Shown in pieces: positions 43,970-53,198 of a stretch of 64,000 nt of DNA. How positions within the stretch are numbered: the stretch's first letter is position 1; every line of letters starts with the position of its first letter. A program made the position numbers and the translations under genes. Under the pieces are notes generated by a model. That model worked only from the letters and a program-made list of their open reading frames with translations. It was not told the origin of the DNA and made no database searches. Source of the stretch: Prillingera fragicola. Lineage: Eukaryota > Basidiomycota > Tremellomycetes > Trichosporonales > Trichosporonaceae. The DNA is taken from positions 558,001 through 622,000 of the forward strand of contig BEDY01000005.1 of assembly GCA_002335605.1 (NCBI GenBank), read 5' to 3'.

Positions 43970-46900
43970 ATGGCTCCTGCTGCTACCGCTTCTGCCTCGA
44001 CCGGCAAGGCCGGCGCTTTCGACGTCGCCACCCTCTTCGTTGCCGACAAGGCTGCCCGCGATGAGGCTCAGGTCAACCTCGCCGCCGCCGTTAAGAAGGA
44101 GGGCGTCGAGTTCCTCGGCCAGATCGGCTGGGCTGACGCCACCATCAAGGCTCTCCAGAGCAAGAAGGACGCCGCCGCTCGCGAGGCCGCTGCCGCTTGC
44201 GTCTCGACCCTCTGCGAGAACGGCGCCGGCATCTACCTCGAGCCCTACATTGTTAGCTCGTCGTCGACCAGCGTCTTCGCTGCTCTTTCCGATGCCATGG
44301 GTGACAAGGAGAAGCCCGTCCGCGAGGCTGCCGTTGCCGCTCTCCAGGCTGTTGCTCAGTCGATGAACCAGTTCGCCGCCTCGGTTGTTGTCCCTGCCCT
44401 CCTCAACACTGTTGAGACCCACGGCAAGTGGCAGGCCAAGGTCGGAGCTCTGGAGGTCATCCAGCAGCTCATTACCTCGTCGCCCGGCACCATGGCTCTT
44501 GCCACCCCTCTTCTCGTCCCCACCCTTGCTGGTGCCGTTCACGACACCAAGTCGGACGTCAAGAAGGCCGCCAAGGCCACTCTTGCCAAGACTGCTTCGC
44601 TCTCGGAGAACCCTGACATTAAGAAGCTCCTCCCCGCTCTCCAGGATGCTCTTATCAACCCCGAGAAGGTCACCCAGTGCCTCCAGCAGCTCAGTGCCAC
44701 CACCTTCGTCTCGGAGGTCACCGCCCCCACTCTGTCGCTCATTGCTCCCCTCCTCACCCGTGGTCTTGACGAGCGTCTTACCGCCACCAAGCGTAAGGTC
44801 GCCGTCGTCTCGGACAACATGTCCAAGCTCGTCGACTCGGAGTACACTGTCCGCCCCTTCCTTCCCCAGCTCCTCCCCCGTCTCATCAAGACTGCGGACA
44901 CCATTGCCGACCCTGAGGCTCGCTCGGTCGCCAACCGCGCCATTGCTACCCTCCGCCGTATCGGCAAGGTCCCCGCCAACTCGGACGGTACCGACCTCCC
45001 TGCTCTTCGCATTGCCGAGGGCCCTGCCGTCGCTGGCGAGCTCGTCGCCTTCATCAAGAAGACCGGCGGCCCCGAGGTCGACGCTGCCAACCCCGCCATT
45101 GCCTACGCTGGTGTTCTCGCCGCGTCGCTCACCAACGCCCACAACTTTGACCAGAACACCTGGGAGGGTGCCGTCCCCCAGTACGTTAAGCTTGCCGTCC
45201 CCTCGTTCGACATTCTCCCCGCCGTCCGCGAGCTTCTCCAGAAGAAGGCCGACGAGGAGTCGACCGACGACATCAAGTTCGACGACGAGGAGGAGGGCGA
45301 GGACCTCTGCAACATTGAGCAGTTCAACCTTGCCTACGGTGCCAAGATTCTTCTCCACCACGCCAACCTCCGTCTCAAGCGTGGCCACCGCTATGGTCTT
45401 CTCGGCCGCAACGGTTCGGGCAAGTCTACCCTCATGAACGCCATTGTCAACAACCAGGTTGAGGGCTTCCCCGACCCCTCGCAGGTTCGTACCTTCTACG
45501 TCCAGCACGACATCGACGGCTCCGAGGAGTCCGTCTCCATCATTGACTGGGTCCTCGCCGACAAGCGTCTCCTTGCCAACGAGGAGGAGATCCGCTCGAC
45601 TCTCGAGTCGGTCGGCTTCGACGAGAAGAAGCAGCAGCACTCCATCGGCTCGCTTTCGGGTGGTTGGAAGATGAAGCTCGCCCTTGCGCGTGCCATTCTC
45701 TTCAAGGCCGACATTCTTCTCCTCGACGAGCCCACCAACCACTTGGATGTTGTCAACGTCACCTGGCTCATCGACTACCTCACCTCGCTCACCCACTGCA
45801 CCTCGATCATGGTCTCGCACGACTCGGACTTCCTTAACCGTACCATCACCGACGTCCTCCACCTCAACAACTTCAAGCTCAAGCGTTACCCCGGTAACCT
45901 TGAGGCCTTTGTTGAGCACGTCCCCGAGGCCCGCTCGTACTTCCAGCTCGACGTTGCTGAGGACTACCAGTTCAAGCTCCCCGCTCCTCCTCTTCTTGAC
46001 GGTGTCAAGACCAAGGAGAAGTCGCTCCTTAAGATGCGTGACGTCTCTTTCCAGTACCCCGGCGCTCCCGTCCAGCAGCTGTACAACATCTCGCTGCAGG
46101 TTTCGCTTTCGTCGCGTGTTGCCGTCCTTGGTCCCAACGGTTCGGGCAAGTCGACTCTTGTCAAGCTCCTTACTGGCGAGACTGAGCCCAACATCGGCGG
46201 TACCGTCTGGAAGCACCCTAACCTTGTCATTGGTTACGTTGCCCAGCACGCCTTCCACCACATCGACCACCACCTTGACTCGACTCCCCTCGAGTACATG
46301 CTCTGGCGTTACCAGACCGGTGAGGACCTCGAGGAGCTCAACAAGGCCTCGCGTGTCATGACCGAGGAGGAGAAGAAGAAGATGGCCGAGGGTGCTACCG
46401 TCGTCAAGGAGGGTGTTAAGCGCATCATCGACGAGCTTGTTGCCCGTAAGAAGCTCAAGCAGTCGTACGAGTACGAGGTCTCGTTCAAGGGCCAGTCGTC
46501 GGCTGAGAACATCTGGATGTCGCGTGACGAGCTTATCTCGCGTGGCTTCGAGAAGAAGATAATGGAGCTCGACACCCGTGAGGCCCAGCGTCTTGGTCTC
46601 ATGCGTCCTCTTGTCCGTCGTGAGATCGAGAAGCACTTCGAGGACTTCGGTCTCGAGGCCGAGTTCGTCTCACACAACACCATGCGTGGTCTCTCTGGTG
46701 GCCAGAAGGTCAAGGTCGTGCTCGGTGCCGCCACTTGGCGCCGCCCCCACATCATCTGTCTCGACGAGCCCACCAACTACCTCGACCGCGAGTCGCTTGC
46801 CGCTCTTATCGCTGCGCTCAAGAACTTCGAGGGTGGTGTTCTTATCATTACCCACAACCAGGAGTTCTCCGAGTCGATCTGCTCTGAGGTCTGGGCTATG

Positions 46901-47143
46901 CGTGACGGTCACCTCGAGGCATCCGGCCACAACTGGGTCGAGGGCCAGGGCTCTGGACCCCGTATCGACAAGGTCGAGGGTGGCATGGACGAGGAGGTCG
47001 AGTACGACGCTCTTGGAAACCCCATCGCCAAGGCGAAGAAGGCCAAGAAGGTCAGCTCGGCTGAGGCCCGTAAGAAGAAGAAGGAGCGCATGGCCCGCCG
47101 CAAGCGCGGAGAGGAGGTCTTCACCGACGAGGATGAGCTTTAA
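43970..47143 (+). CDS. TEF3: translation elongation factor 3 (eEF3)
   Basis: The fungal elongation factor 3, a ribosome-bound ATPase that helps release deacylated tRNA from the E site. The coding region is uninterrupted, with 1057 residues, the usual length. The N-terminal half is a HEAT-repeat domain. The first ABC module has GRNGSGKSTL, LSGGWKMKLALARA and ILLLDEPTNHLD. The second has GPNGSGKSTL, LSGGQKVKVVLGAA and IICLDEPTNYLD, with the chromodomain-like insertion between its Walker A and signature. The C-terminus is Lys-rich (KKAKKVSSAEARKKKKE). Codon use is extremely biased to C-ending codons, which creates a long antisense open frame with no meaning. Confidence 0.98.
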   Translation: MAPAATASASTGKAGAFDVATLFVADKAARDEAQVNLAAAVKKEGVEFLGQIGWADATIKALQSKKDAAAREAAAACVSTLCENGAGIYLEPYIVSSSSTSVFAALSDAMGDKEKPVREAAVAALQAVAQSMNQFAASVVVPALLNTVETHGKWQAKVGALEVIQQLITSSPGTMALATPLLVPTLAGAVHDTKSDVKKAAKATLAKTASLSENPDIKKLLPALQDALINPEKVTQCLQQLSATTFVSEVTAPTLSLIAPLLTRGLDERLTATKRKVAVVSDNMSKLVDSEYTVRPFLPQLLPRLIKTADTIADPEARSVANRAIATLRRIGKVPANSDGTDLPALRIAEGPAVAGELVAFIKKTGGPEVDAANPAIAYAGVLAASLTNAHNFDQNTWEGAVPQYVKLAVPSFDILPAVRELLQKKADEESTDDIKFDDEEEGEDLCNIEQFNLAYGAKILLHHANLRLKRGHRYGLLGRNGSGKSTLMNAIVNNQVEGFPDPSQVRTFYVQHDIDGSEESVSIIDWVLADKRLLANEEEIRSTLESVGFDEKKQQHSIGSLSGGWKMKLALARAILFKADILLLDEPTNHLDVVNVTWLIDYLTSLTHCTSIMVSHDSDFLNRTITDVLHLNNFKLKRYPGNLEAFVEHVPEARSYFQLDVAEDYQFKLPAPPLLDGVKTKEKSLLKMRDVSFQYPGAPVQQLYNISLQVSLSSRVAVLGPNGSGKSTLVKLLTGETEPNIGGTVWKHPNLVIGYVAQHAFHHIDHHLDSTPLEYMLWRYQTGEDLEELNKASRVMTEEEKKKMAEGATVVKEGVKRIIDELVARKKLKQSYEYEVSFKGQSSAENIWMSRDELISRGFEKKIMELDTREAQRLGLMRPLVRREIEKHFEDFGLEAEFVSHNTMRGLSGGQKVKVVLGAATWRRPHIICLDEPTNYLDRESLAALIAALKNFEGGVLIITHNQEFSESICSEVWAMRDGHLEASGHNWVEGQGSGPRIDKVEGGMDEEVEYDALGNPIAKAKKAKKVSSAEARKKKKERMARRKRGEEVFTDEDEL

Positions 47144-47751
47144 TCATCGTCATCGGGACAACAGTTGGTCGCGGACCACTTCTAGCTTCTAGGCCACATA
47201 TAGATCACTTTCTCTTATGTAACATTCATTTCGGACCCAATGTTTCTGCTGCAGATCCTTTGACACTACAGACGCAGAGACGACACGACGACCAACATGG
47301 ATTCAGAGTGAGCGAAAGATAGTGCGCATGGTGAATACAGTGAGTGGCATTGAAACGAAGTGCCACTCGGCTCGGTTAGACCGCGGCTGGCGGGGACTAG
47401 GGCTTTCTGCGTTCACTTGGATTTTCCATAGACGAGACCACCAGCTACCAGGCTGCCGAGTAGTGACCAGCAAGCATCACCCAATAAGTCATGCAGCAAA
47501 CATTGTCACGCACTGTCGCCGATCCTCCCGTGGTCTGAGATTGTCAGGGACTGGCAGCTCTTCGTCGGCGGTGGCCGCCATGGGGACTGCCTCACGCGTC
47601 ACTCCGGACCATAATCGCCCCACGTGCTGCATACCAATATACAACTCCGGCCATTCCTTTGTCGGCGTCGACTCCACCAGCTACAATTGCCCACATTTGT
47701 CCCTCCTTTTCATCGTCGTCGCATCATTTCTCGTCCACATACACCGAATCC
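47144..47751. other. intergenic, eEF3 3' end and AVT3-like promoter
   Basis: About 600 bases between two plus-strand genes. One CACGTG box lies at 47621-47626, 126 bases before the next ATG. No gene is recognised. Confidence 0.6.
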
Positions 47752-50397
47752 ATGGCCTCCCCTCGCAGCATTCCACTCGGTTCGAGTGAGACATCATCGG
47801 CTCACGCGAGATCAGTGTCCGCCGCAACGCGGCCCTCTGCAGGTTCCGTGTCCGCACAAGTTGGCACTCCCCAACTGCAGCAAATCCCTTCTCGGGGTGG
47901 TGGAACGTCGTTTCATTCTCGTTCCATTACTGGAGAGCGGCTCCCTTCCCGCACCATCTCGCCCGCTGCCCAGGCGGCATCCCCTGGCGAGGCCTCCGAC
48001 ACTGGTATCGGCAGCAAGACGGCGCTTGAAGCACCCAAGAACACTGCCTCGGCGCTTACCGCCGGCGCCCCGGCACCGACCTTGGGCTCCTCCCCTCAGC
48101 CCGCACTAGAGATCCCTACTCCTGGAGCTACTGGGGAATCGTCTACTCCTCTCCCGGAAGACTCTGCATTCTCTACGCTCGCTGACGTTCCCGATGCGGA
48201 AAAGGCCCGAGTGCTTCGGCGTCACCTTGTCTCTGCAGAGGAACGTGGGTCAAAGAGTAACACTCCGGGTACCGGACAGAGCCCACAAGATACTCCAGGC
48301 AACGCCAGTGTAGCAGGTGATAGCTCGGTCTCGGTGCGTAGCTCGCCGAACCGCCAAGACACGTTTCCCATCCCGTACGATGCTCCCGGTGGCGATGTAA
48401 CGTGAGTCACACCAGACCCTGCTGTCTTCTGACGCTGCAGCCATAACTTGTACAAGTGGCAGCACGACCACCGGCCCAGGCCAAACCGCTCGGCGTCATT
48501 CTCGCATGCAGACCGCTCTGCTATCATTGATCCGGCTATTACTCAAATGAAAGAGCCCAACGGTTTCAGGCGTAATTTCGTGGTTGCTCGCGCGCAGGAA
48601 CGTGGTATTGAAGAACCTCCCATGATTCGCAACTTTGTCGACTTCCTGTATCTCTACGGCCACTTTGTGAGTGCCTTTGTTTACACTGTGCTAACCATTG
48701 TCAGGCCGGTGAAGATCTCGACGAGGACGAGGATCTATCGGACGACGATGACGAAGATGCCCTTGACCAAGAAGCTGCAGAGGAAGGCCGGCCTCGTGCT
48801 TCGTCGAGTCGCCGAGCTTCGCGTGGCTCGCCGCTGGCTTCCGAGCGGACTCCGCTCATGCAACGTTCGGTGAGCCGGGGACGTAAAAAGCGCACCAAGG
48901 CCCCGGGTCAAGGTACAGCCAGCACAACGCAGGCCGTTTTAATGGTTAGTCCCCGTCGATTTTCCTCGCTCACGTCTAGCTACTCAAGGGCTTTGTTGGC
49001 ACCGGTGTGCTCTTTATGGCAAAAGCATTCTTCAACGGAGGTCTCCTGTTTTCAGCGGTTGTTCTTCTCGCTATTGCTGCCATCTCGCTCTGGTCGTTCC
49101 TTCTTCTTGTGCACACGTACATGAAAGTTCCAGGCTCCTTTGGCGGTGAGGCTACCCCTGTCGTCTTCCACGCTAACAACAGACATCGGAGGAGCCTTGT
49201 ATGGCCCATACATGAGGTTGGCCATTCTGGTCTCGATTACCGTGTCGCAGATTGGATTTGTTGCAGGTGCGTGCTCGACCCATGGCGAGTCTTACCATCT
49301 TTAGCCTACACAATCTTCATTGCCGAGAATCTTCAGGCGTTTGTCATGGCTGTCACCGACTGCAAGCACTTCATTCCCACGAGCGTGTTAATTTTCGCTC
49401 AGCTGCTTCTATTCTTGCCTCTTGCCATGATTCGCAACCTCGCGAAGCTGTCTGGTACCGCACTTGTGGCGGATGCGTTCATTCTTGTGGGACGTAAGTG
49501 TCTGTGACGTTAGCTTCACTGACCGTTAGTGGTCTACATTGCCTCCTGCGAAATCGGGGAGCTGGCGACAAAGGGGCTCGCCGATGTCGTCTGGTTCAAC
49601 AAGGATAGCTTCCCGTTGCTTATTGGAACAGCCGTATTTGCTTTTGAGGGAATCGGACTGTGGGTTGTCCAGATTGGACTTGGTAAGCTGATGTCAGTGT
49701 CATTCCCATCACCGAGTCGATGAAGGAGCCGGAAAAGTTTCCCCGTGCTCTGACCGGAGTCATGATCTTTGTCGGCGTGCTATTCGCCAGCTTTGGTATT
49801 CTGGGCTATGCGGCGTACGGCAGCGAGGTCCAGACGGTTGTGCTGGTAAACCTCCCCCAGGATCAAAAGTTTGTTCAGGCTTCGCAGTTTCTCTGTAAGT
49901 CGCCGTGGCCACCTTCCTCCGTGCTCACACTCCAGACTCAATCGCTATTCTCCTTTCCATTCCGCTACAGCTGTTCCCGGCTGTACGCATCATGGAGACG
50001 GGATTGTTTTCGCGCAGTGGTAAACACAACCCCAAAGTCAAGTGGCAAAAGAACATCTTTCGGGCCTGCACCGTACTGTTTTGCTCTCTCTTGTCTTGGG
50101 CAGGCTCGGCCGAGCTCGACAAGTTTGTCTCCCTCGTGGGAGCGTTTGCTTGGTGAGTTTGAACGGGGATGCAACATCTGACGCCAAAGTATCCCACTGT
50201 GCTTCATCTATCCACCGATGCTGCATCTGAAAGGTTGCGCGCAGACCCGCAAGGCAAAGATTCTCGACTGCATCCTCCTCGCATTTGGCATTGTCGTTGG
50301 CGTATACACCACAGTGCAGACTCTGCGTAGCCTGTACTCTTCGGCACCAGCCGAGCCACCCAAGTTTGGAAAGTGTGATGTGCCGAAAGGATATTAG
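47752..50397 (+). CDS. vacuolar amino acid transporter, AVT3/AVT4-like
   Basis: A 768-residue amino acid/auxin permease family protein like yeast Avt3/Avt4, which export amino acids from the vacuole. Ten exons: 47752-48401, 48441-48666, 48705-48944, 48980-49145, 49183-49266, 49305-49493, 49530-49659, 49698-49894, 49936-50152 and 50190-50397. The first 300 or more residues are cytosolic, Ser/Pro-rich, then acidic (DEDEDLSDDDDED). The transport domain starts LLKGFVGTGVLFMAKAFFNGG. Later helices include VSITVSQIGFVAAYTIFIAE, FEGIGLVIPITESMKEP, SIPLQLFPAVRIMETGLF and GAFACIPLCFIYPP. The seventh intron uses a GTGGGT donor, chosen because it alone gives GIGLVIPITES. The homeodomain gene follows. 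Confidence 0.92.
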
Positions 50398-50951
50398 AAC
50401 TAGGAGTGAATGCAACGCTGAGCCCCCGCTTCCTCATAATAATGTGGGGCCTGCAAAGGTCTGGACCGATGAACAGACGTCGCGGTGCAGGCGTGAAGGG
50501 GCTTGCCGCGTTCGACGATGTTAATGAAGAGGGGGAGAGTGACCAGTTACAGAGTCGAGGAAGCACGTGCACAGCACGTGACCTTGACGTTGTGTCGCCA
50601 GTATCGAAGGCTGTTGTCTGTCTTTGGGCCTTTGATGTCGTGCCGTCCTTGCGGACAAAAGGGTATCTGATCCATGCGCGTGCACATCGCTGCTCCATCA
50701 TGATGGTGAATTTGGTTCTTCTCCATCTCCCAGTTCCTACCAGATATCTTTCCTATCCACTTGAACTTTGCGCATTGCGGCAACTCACTCCCCGTCCACG
50801 AACATATCCGCGATGATTGGCACCACTGCAAGTAGTGACTACATCAAATCACATAGCCTAACCGTCGCAGCTTCCTCGTTTTGCTACCGCCAAATCCATC
50901 ACTCCCCCGTCATGGCTAGCAAACCTGTCGTCTACTAAGCAGCGCAGTACT
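50398..50951. promoter_or_regulatory. upstream region of the homeodomain gene
   Basis: About 550 bases between the AVT3-like stop and the homeodomain ATG. It contains two CACGTG boxes close together. I looked for a short pheromone-precursor frame ending in a CAAX-like motif and saw none. Confidence 0.55.
50564..50580. promoter_or_regulatory. paired CACGTG boxes
   Basis: Two CACGTG hexamers at 50564-50569 and 50575-50580 are spaced 11 bases centre to centre, about one helical turn. They lie some 370 bases upstream of the homeodomain gene. CACGTG is the core site of basic helix-loop-helix factors; binding here is inference. Confidence 0.4.
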
Positions 50952-51922
50952 ATGAGGATCGTGCAACAAGAGATTGAATGTGCCCGCTCGCACGCAGTCC
51001 GAAACTTCTGCTTCGAGAGTGAATGTCTCCTCGATGGCGGCAATCATGATGCCCTCGTTGCACTCTCTGCTGCGTTCGATTGCGCTTGGGACAAGCAAAT
51101 TTCAGACTTCTTGGATCAAGTGGCGTGCACAATGACGAAACCCGTAGCTGTCAGACGTGGTCCTAACTTTCACTTGGTATGTTTCCAAGTCACTGTCGCT
51201 GACTGCTTGCAGCGCACGAAGGAAATGCTAGAGGAAGCGTTCGCTCGGTCGCCCTTCCTGAATAAAGCGGAGTGTGCGATGCTTGCCAAGGCCTCTGGCT
51301 TGACGGCTCGCCAGGTAAGTCTGTTCTCGTGCAATGCAACACTGACGCGGTACAGCTTCGCACATGGGTGGGTTGTAACTGTCGAGGCTTGTTAACCCTC
51401 AGTTTCAAAACAAGCGCAGCCGCAACCTTAAGCCGGAGTCGCCTCCAACGACTGAATCACTCGATGCTGACACGCTGTGCGGCCTGCATTCAGCTTCTGT
51501 AACTGGTCGTGAGTTCAGTCTGAAATGGCCATCGACGTCAACCTCTTCTGACATCCGTGCGAAGGTAGCAGTTCACCTCGGCCAGCGCCCATTGATATTG
51601 GCATCATCCGTTAGTACATAACTGCGAACGAGAGCAACTAATTGCCCCAGCCAATATCTCGCTTGGTTTATCGCAGGATGAGCTCGGAACACATTCACTG
51701 TTAGCCGTAGGGCATTGGTTTGAGGAGACACCCGGGCTCGACACCGATTCCCCACCCATGAAGGCATGCGGTCCCGAACAGACGTACTTCACTCCCATGA
51801 GTACCCAGATGATCTCGCCAGATACAGCACAGCTTTCGGTAAGGCTCCTGCTGTGACCAGGCTAACATCGCCAACAGACAGTCATCCCTGACGGTCAAAT
51901 CCCGTGGCGTGGATACGATTGA
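50952..51922 (+). CDS. mating-type-like homeodomain protein, typical (HD2/SXI2-like) class
   Basis: A 250-260 residue homeodomain protein, probably the HD factor of the mating-type locus. Exons are 50952-51176, 51213-51314, 51356-51367 (12 bases), 51403-51609 or 51613, 51677 or 51651-51838, and 51878-51922. About 75 residues precede the homeodomain, as in dimerising HD proteins. The domain reads LEEAFARSPFLNKAECA, then ASGLTARQLRTW and FQNKRSRNLK, with the invariant Trp, Phe, Asn and Arg of helix 3. It aligns without gaps to a 60-residue homeodomain and lacks the three-residue TALE insertion, which argues for HD2 (SXI2 side) rather than HD1. Its 3' end is 113 bases from RPL22. The exon 4/5 junction has two in-frame solutions. 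Confidence 0.8.
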
Positions 51923-52035
51923 AGCTTGGGGATCGCGGAAAAGCCATGGACGACAACGACGTGAAGTCTTTTCAGTGGTGGCTCATTTAAATGCAGAGGT
52001 TCATCATAATGGCTGTCCTGATGGACAGACTACGA

Positions 52036-52643
52036 TTACTCCTCGTCGTCAGCCTCGTCCTGGTCAACCTTGAAGTAGCGCAGCGAGTAGGTGTCCTTCG
52101 AGGTGGCAACGACACTTGCAACTCATCAGCACTCATTGAGGACTTTCCCAGCGTTGTACTTACCGGAGGAAGTTCTCGAAAGAGTTCTTCTTGAGGTGCT
52201 TCTTCGTGAGGTACTGTTGTCCGTTAGCGGAGCTTCTAGATTCAGTGAGCGCGGCATACCTTGAGGTAACGCTTGGAGAAGGGGATCTGCGAAGTGAGGA
52301 CGAGCTTGTTGCCTGTGACATTGTCAGCTCACTATACAAGCCATGAAGTAAAAAATGCCACTCACCCTCCTTGCTGAGCTGGATCGAGTCACCAAGCTGA
52401 CCGGGCTTGCCGTCAACCTTAATGCGGTCGTGAAGGAACTTCTCGAACGCAGCAGGGTCGAACACGTTGTCGTTGGCAGGGACCGAGTAGTCAACGTAGA
52501 ACTTGTGCAGGGCCTTGCCCGCAGTCTTGGAGGTGGAAGTGGCCTTAGGCTACAGCGTCAGCAATGTAAGCTCGCGCCATTCAAAGTCAGGCAAGCGGCA
52601 GGAGCCACACCCATATAAGTGCTAGAGGAAGCGGACATACCAT
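52036..52643 (-). CDS. RPL22: 60S ribosomal protein L22 (eL22)
   Basis: eL22, 122 residues. Exons are 52641-52643, 52366-52549, 52260-52312, 52164-52213 and 52036-52114. The first coding exon contains only the ATG, separated by a 91-base intron from CCT AAG GCC, a pattern seen in several ribosomal protein genes. The protein reads KFYVDYSVPANDNVFDPAAF, EKFLHDRIKVDGKPGQLGD, IPFSKRYLKYLTKKHLKKN, NFLRVVATSKDTYSLRYFKV and ends in an acidic tail, matching the family throughout. RPL22 is a known member of the Cryptococcus MAT locus, so its adjacency to the homeodomain gene is informative. Confidence 0.96.
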
Positions 52644-53198
52644 GTCTACAGGTGATTCTGCAAAACGTTTTGGGTGGAATGGAGGACTCTGGATTTCATT
52701 AACAGCGAAAAAGATAGAGGGTCGATTTGGCGGAGATATTCGGTGTTTTAGCCGTGGCACCTGCTCTCCCATTAGAATCCGTTGCATGGCAACTTGATGG
52801 CTTAATCGCTCAACCATAACACGCGGCTAACCTTGTCTGCTCCTGCTTTACGCCGTCTGGTGTGCTCTTCTCATAGGGCTGTTGGATACCTTGACAAGAA
52901 AGGAAAACTTTTTAGAAAGTGGGACGAGGTATTGAGCGGCATGGGATCGGATAATACAAGAATTCGACGCTGCATACTGAGGCCCAACAGTGAAACTGAC
53001 TATTCTCGTGGGCAACCTTCAAAACAACCCTGAGATTTCGCAGCATTAGCAGTTCACGGTGTCGCTTGTCTACGAGGCGATGGTTTTGCTTAAAAATCAC
53101 ATCATATTCGCATACCACCTGCTGCTGTGACCCCGGCCCCTTGTCCCGTCTCCGCCTGCAATAGGAGCGAGTTTGCTATTAACACAGTGCTATGCATC
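52644..53198. other. RPL22 promoter and ferric reductase 3' region
   Basis: About 555 bases upstream of RPL22 and downstream of the ferric reductase, both on the minus strand. No gene or repeat is recognised. Confidence 0.6.

Noticed and set aside
43964..46636. 890-codon open frame antisense to eEF3
   Set aside because: Strong codon bias of eEF3 removes antisense stops. The translation has no domain, while the plus-strand frame is an unmistakable eEF3.
50398..50951. A pheromone-precursor gene next to the homeodomain gene
   Set aside because: I searched both strands for a short frame ending in a Cys-aliphatic-aliphatic-X tail before a stop and found none that convinced me.
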